A DNA stretch of 23,232 bases from Muribaculaceae bacterium. GTDB taxonomy: Bacteria; Bacteroidota; Bacteroidia; Bacteroidales; Muribaculaceae. Under the pieces are notes generated by a model that saw nothing but the letters and a program-made list of their open reading frames with translations, ran no database searches and was not told the origin of the DNA. The position numbers were made by a program, and so were the translations under genes. Shown here piece by piece: positions 19,322 to 23,232 of this stretch (position 1 is the stretch's first letter; each line of letters begins with the position of its first letter). The DNA is taken from assembly GCA_022511505.1 (NCBI GenBank), contig JAFLTK010000228.1, forward strand, positions 1 through 23,232, given 5' to 3'.

Positions 19322-19360
19322 GGCCGCGCGGGACTACCGTGTCAATTTTTTGGTTAAAAA

Positions 19361-19392
19361 TTTGGAAGATAGCCAAATAGTGAGTAAATTTG
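19361..19392 (+). promoter_or_regulatory. Promoter of the 1216-aa surface protein gene
   Basis: TTTG (19361-19364), a 20-nt spacer, then TAAATTTG (19385-19392), a perfect consensus match. The predicted leader is about 105 nt; no strong hairpin was noticed in it. Confidence 0.75.
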
Positions 19393-19502
19393 CGGCAGAG
19401 AAGGATGTGTCAGGCGAGTAATCGGTCGCTTGACATGCCGCGCGTCAACGAATTTCCGCGTCCTTAAATCGCAAATTTTCAACCAATTAATCAATAAAAA
19501 AC

Positions 19503-22500
19503 ATGAAAAAACTTTTTACTTTTTTAACCCTACTGGTATGCTTAGCAGCCTCGGCAGTAGCTGCTGATTATGTACCAAAAGTGGTTAAAACATTCACAAA
19601 GAGTGATAACATTGTGTATGCCGCAGATATCACGGGCACCGAAGAATCTGAAACAAGTTGGGTTGTTGTTCCAGATTACAGCTTACAAAAGGCAAATTAT
19701 ACAAATACAACTTCTGACACCAAAGGCAATCCAAACGGATTAACGGATAATATTTCTTCAGCTTCTAATGTTAATATGATTCAAATGAATCATAGTATAA
19801 CAAATTACACTGAACAAAAGAAAGTTATTCACATGCATGTAAAAGGTATTACCGGTGTTATCGGACATGCAATGACTAGTTCTTCGGGGCGTGGAATGAC
19901 TATTTCTTGTACAGAATACAAAAGCGGATTAAGTGAGTTTGCAAGCTCTGCTCAAAACGCTTCATTTACTCGTTCAGGTAGTAACGGTAGTTTTATCGTA
20001 AAATTAGATAACCTAGACCCAGAAATTGAATATGTAGTTTCCTTCTTTGCTGCAGCTAGTGGTACTAACACCACTAACTTTTACTGTGCTGAGTTTCTTC
20101 TCCCCGAAGGTGGTAGCACCGGCGGTGGCGAGACCGAAGAACCCGGTGATGAGCCCAAGACCGAACTTGTAGAATATATCGTATATGGTACAAGTAATGG
20201 TGCACCTAAGGCTGGTGAAGTGTTGACTACAACAGGTAAACATATAAAATTGACTGCTAATTATGCAGCAACAGCTAATGGAAGCAATAACTCAGGAAAG
20301 AAATTCTATGATGGAACCGCTTCTGATTTTTTCTGTAAAAGTGCTACTAATTTTAGACTTAAAGAAAATCCCTCAAGCAGTAATGTAAAAGGCACTCCCA
20401 ATGCGGAAGGTCATACTTCTTATGAGATGGTCGTCAATAAGACTGTTAAAAAGTTGATTATTTACTATGTCGGAGCGTCACCATCCAAAGAGGGTGATAC
20501 ACGAAAGGTGTCTCTATACAATCATTCTACCAGTAAGACAACAGATTATCCAGGTGAATTTAACACTGAAAATGTTTCAGGAAATAGCGACTATGGATAT
20601 TTAGCAACTGTTGAGGATTTGAAAGAAGGTACCTACACCCTTTTTTGTCGCGGTTTTACCGGTGGCTTCTGCGGTATCAAATACTATGTTGAGGAGGAGG
20701 TTAAAGAGCCTTCGAACGATCCTATGTTGACTGTGGATCCCGCAACGGTAAATTTGACTGTTACTGAAAGTGGTTCAAAGGCTACTCAAACTATTACTGT
20801 TTCGGGCGAGAACTTGACCGGCGACGCTGTAACTGTATCACTTGCCGATGAGGTTGCTGGCTTGAGCGTAGATCCCGCGACTATCACTATTACCGACGGT
20901 AAAGTTGAAAGCACTACTGTCACCTTGACCTATGAGCCTACCGCTAATGCCGAAGGCGCTACCACTCTGACTATCGCTGCCGGCGATACCCAAAAGACTG
21001 TTACTGTCAACTACAAATCTACCGTTGTAAACGAAGGTGGCGACGAGCCCGTCGAGCCGTCTGAAGTCATCAAGTGGTATGTTGATGGTGCTGAAGCTAA
21101 ACAAACTGTTGATAACTATTTCACGGTAAATCATCCCGAAAATAAGCCTAATTATAACGGTAAATACACTGGCTCATATGATGGTGTAGATTGTACAGCC
21201 GGCTTAAAATTAGACACTAGTACTTCACTGACATTTACTACCGAAAAGGCTGCTAACATTGTAATTGTTCAATCTTTGAGTGAGAGTAAAAATTTAGCTA
21301 ATTCAATTAAATTTGATGATGTCACTTATACGCAACGTGAAGATAATCCTTTAGGATCAACTAATGCCGGTGTTTATACTTTTGAAAAAGTAGTTCCTGG
21401 CACTCATATTATCTCTCGCGGAAGTTCTGAAATAGGTATCTTCTATGTATCTGTCACTTATATCGAAACCGACGAAGTTTATCTTACTAAGCCCGAGATT
21501 ACCTTTGATGCTGCAACCGGTGAAGTAACAATAACTGCCGACGAGAAGGCTACAAAGGTCATGTACACTACCGATAAAACTGTGCCCAGCGCTAAAGAAG
21601 GCAACGAATACAAAGAGCCCTTCACTGTAACTGATGGTACTGTTGTTAAGGCAATCGCTATTGGTAACGGCGAGAATATTATTGACTCGGAAGTTGCAAC
21701 TACTGAGCCTTGCTTGCTGACATCTGTTGAGATTGCAACTCCCGTTGTTTCAACTTTCAATGGTGCTGTTGGTATCTCTTGCTCTACCCTCAATACTAAA
21801 CTTGAATACCGTTTTGATGAAGGATCTGACTGGACTGAATATACCCGTCCGTTCAATCTCGCTGATGGTGAAACCAAAACTATATATGTTAAAGCAAGCC
21901 GTGGCGAAAATGAACCGGCGACTACCGAGGCTGAAGTAAAGGGTATGGCTCCCAACACCAACAAGACTCGCACTGTCTTTATGGGTTATGGCGCGTTTAA
22001 CGCTCCTACAAAGGAAGATGGCTATAGCACTCTCGTAGGTAAGGACGACAATGAGGCCCCCGGTTACAAGCTCGTGCTCGTTGGTGATGCGTCAAAGGCT
22101 TATGCTTCAGGCGGTAATGACAAGATTCAGATTTCTTTGATCAACGACGGGCGTACTACAATAAAGGGCTCTAATGGCGCTCAGAACAAACTCGTGATGC
22201 CCGACGGCGTTTTAGCAACTCGCGTTTATCTTTACTCTATTATCAACGCTGCTTCCGGTTCTCGCGTCAGCGGTTGGAAAGAAGTTAACGGTGTTTCTTA
22301 TGGATATGATAAGGATGCTGCACAGACTCTTGGCGCATGGAGTAATGTAACAGATAGATTTGCCAACCCCGACCTCCGTGTCTATGACCTCTGTGAGCCC
22401 GGTGAAGAAGGCGTCAGCGAGTTTACATTTACCAATGCCGGCGAATTGTCATTGTTTGTTATCGCTGTTGACGTTATCGACCCGCAGGATGCTCCCGTTG

Positions 22501-23153
22501 CCGATTATGTAGACGTTACTATCGGTGAGCAGGGTCTTGCTACTCTTTGCTCGGCAAAGGCTCTTAATATCGACGGCGCCGAACTCGTTGGCGATGAGCC
22601 GGTTGAAGGAAGCGAAGTTACATTTGACGTTTGGACTATCACCGGTGTTACTGTATCTGAAACACCTAATGAAAATAACGAATACACCGGTACCTTCACT
22701 ATGGCAAAAGTTGAAACCACTATCCCGGCTGAAGAAGGTGTGATTGTTCACGGTCGCGTAGGTCGCACCTACCGCATCCCGTTTGCCACCGAGGCTGAAA
22801 ACGCTCCTGCTCGTGCTGCTCTGCTCCCCGGCAACATGCTCCAAGGTACTCTTGAGGATATCACCCACGAGGAAAATGGCGACAAGTTCGTTCTCGAGGG
22901 CTTCAAGTTTGTTCCCAGCGTTCAGGGTGAAACACTTCCCGCCGGTAGCGCATATCTCAAAGCAACCGACGATATCAAGAAGGCTTCTGTTCTGACAGTT
23001 GCCGAAAACAACGGTCCGACAACCGGTGTTGAGAATGTAACCGTAGTTCCGACTATGGAAAAGGATGTAATCTATGACCTTTACGGTCGTCGCGTTGAGA
23101 AGATGTCAAAGGGTATCTACATCATCAACGGTAGCAAGGTTATCATCCGCTAA
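19503..23153 (+). CDS. Large modular secreted/surface protein with CHB_HEX-like repeats and T9SS-type C-terminus
   Basis: The 1216-residue product has a clear signal peptide (1-20, cut after ASAVA). Two beta-rich, Asn/Ser/Thr-rich modules follow (about 25-200 and 221-398), joined by a Gly/Glu/Pro linker (203-220). Next are an Ig-like module (about 407-505), another beta module (about 522-655), and two chitobiase/hexosaminidase C-terminal-like modules (about 661-735 and 742-815; VMYTTDKTVPSAKEG is the telltale strand). A long C-terminal region ends in DVIYDLYGRRVEKMSKGIYI-type sequence, the usual type IX sorting domain. No catalytic motif was recognised, so an adhesin or polysaccharide-binding surface role is a guess. 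Base composition is mosaic: the first ~2 kb is markedly AT-rich except in the linkers, and the 3' third is closer to the backbone. Confidence 0.85.
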   Translation: MKKLFTFLTLLVCLAASAVAADYVPKVVKTFTKSDNIVYAADITGTEESETSWVVVPDYSLQKANYTNTTSDTKGNPNGLTDNISSASNVNMIQMNHSITNYTEQKKVIHMHVKGITGVIGHAMTSSSGRGMTISCTEYKSGLSEFASSAQNASFTRSGSNGSFIVKLDNLDPEIEYVVSFFAAASGTNTTNFYCAEFLLPEGGSTGGGETEEPGDEPKTELVEYIVYGTSNGAPKAGEVLTTTGKHIKLTANYAATANGSNNSGKKFYDGTASDFFCKSATNFRLKENPSSSNVKGTPNAEGHTSYEMVVNKTVKKLIIYYVGASPSKEGDTRKVSLYNHSTSKTTDYPGEFNTENVSGNSDYGYLATVEDLKEGTYTLFCRGFTGGFCGIKYYVEEEVKEPSNDPMLTVDPATVNLTVTESGSKATQTITVSGENLTGDAVTVSLADEVAGLSVDPATITITDGKVESTTVTLTYEPTANAEGATTLTIAAGDTQKTVTVNYKSTVVNEGGDEPVEPSEVIKWYVDGAEAKQTVDNYFTVNHPENKPNYNGKYTGSYDGVDCTAGLKLDTSTSLTFTTEKAANIVIVQSLSESKNLANSIKFDDVTYTQREDNPLGSTNAGVYTFEKVVPGTHIISRGSSEIGIFYVSVTYIETDEVYLTKPEITFDAATGEVTITADEKATKVMYTTDKTVPSAKEGNEYKEPFTVTDGTVVKAIAIGNGENIIDSEVATTEPCLLTSVEIATPVVSTFNGAVGISCSTLNTKLEYRFDEGSDWTEYTRPFNLADGETKTIYVKASRGENEPATTEAEVKGMAPNTNKTRTVFMGYGAFNAPTKEDGYSTLVGKDDNEAPGYKLVLVGDASKAYASGGNDKIQISLINDGRTTIKGSNGAQNKLVMPDGVLATRVYLYSIINAASGSRVSGWKEVNGVSYGYDKDAAQTLGAWSNVTDRFANPDLRVYDLCEPGEEGVSEFTFTNAGELSLFVIAVDVIDPQDAPVADYVDVTIGEQGLATLCSAKALNIDGAELVGDEPVEGSEVTFDVWTITGVTVSETPNENNEYTGTFTMAKVETTIPAEEGVIVHGRVGRTYRIPFATEAENAPARAALLPGNMLQGTLEDITHEENGDKFVLEGFKFVPSVQGETLPAGSAYLKATDDIKKASVLTVAENNGPTTGVENVTVVPTMEKDVIYDLYGRRVEKMSKGIYIINGSKVIIR

Positions 23154-23179
23154 ACCGCTCCTTTTAAACTCTAAATAAT

Positions 23180-23221
23180 CGAGAGGGCGCGACCGCCGGG
23201 GTCGCGCCCGCTCGACCTTTT
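23180..23221 (+). terminator. Intrinsic terminator of the surface protein gene
   Basis: GGGCGCGACC (23185-23194) and GGTCGCGCCC (23200-23209) form a perfect 10-bp stem with a 5-nt loop. It is extended by CGAG/CTCG (23180-23183, 23211-23214) after a one-base mismatch and followed by TTTT (23218-23221), 65 nt after the stop codon. Confidence 0.85.
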
Positions 23222-23232
23222 ACCACCTCCTC

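Overview
The window looks like a chromosomal segment of a moderately GC-rich Bacteroidales bacterium, most likely in or near Muribaculaceae. This is an inference from several signals. Promoters follow the Bacteroidota pattern TTTG-N19/20-TAnnTTTG. Two large secreted proteins end in type IX secretion (T9SS)-like C-terminal domains. The gene content is typical of the order: glutamine synthetase type III, a DUF4491 membrane protein, a long Bacteroidota LepB next to WbqC, and a GSR-type HicA. No rRNA, tRNA, CRISPR array, transposase or integrase was seen.

Layout. 1-1150: a terminator, a protein-kinase-fold gene, and a near-identical promoter segment on each side of it. 1154-3742: a small conserved gene overlapping a secreted cyclophilin, a palindromic spacer, then an M16 zinc peptidase. 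3779-4928 (minus): cytidine deaminase and a HicA-HicB toxin-antitoxin pair. 5115-10774 (minus): lepB and wbqC, an exported endonuclease I, and two small lipoproteins, all closely spaced. 10902-11858: two copies of a ~160 bp palindrome-bounded repeat on either side of a small XRE regulator. 11897-14311: glnN behind a strong -7 box and a GC-rich multi-hairpin leader. 14537-15664: an exported protein with a carboxypeptidase-regulatory-like domain. 15598-17730: a two-gene ATPase/DUF4276 (TOPRIM-like) module lying between two copies of the phoH 3' end. 17618-19050 (minus): phoH and a DUF4491 gene. 19131-19321: a nested inverted array of two REP-like palindrome families. 19503-23153: a 1216-residue modular surface or secreted protein with a strong terminator.

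How it fits together. Housekeeping genes (cdd, lepB, wbqC, glnN, phoH, cyclophilin, M16 peptidase) form the GC-rich backbone. AT-richer accessory genes (kinase, HicAB, ATPase/DUF4276) are interspersed. In three places accessory or regulatory genes lie between direct repeats of host-type sequence: a promoter, a BIME-like unit, and the phoH 3' end. The most striking is the ATPase/DUF4276 islet. Its second gene takes its last ~25 codons and its stop from a duplicate of the phoH tail, and that same DNA is read on the other strand as the C-terminus of the convergent neighbour. The other notable findings are the two REP-like families with 5' GTAG and GTRA tetranucleotides and the structured leader of glnN.
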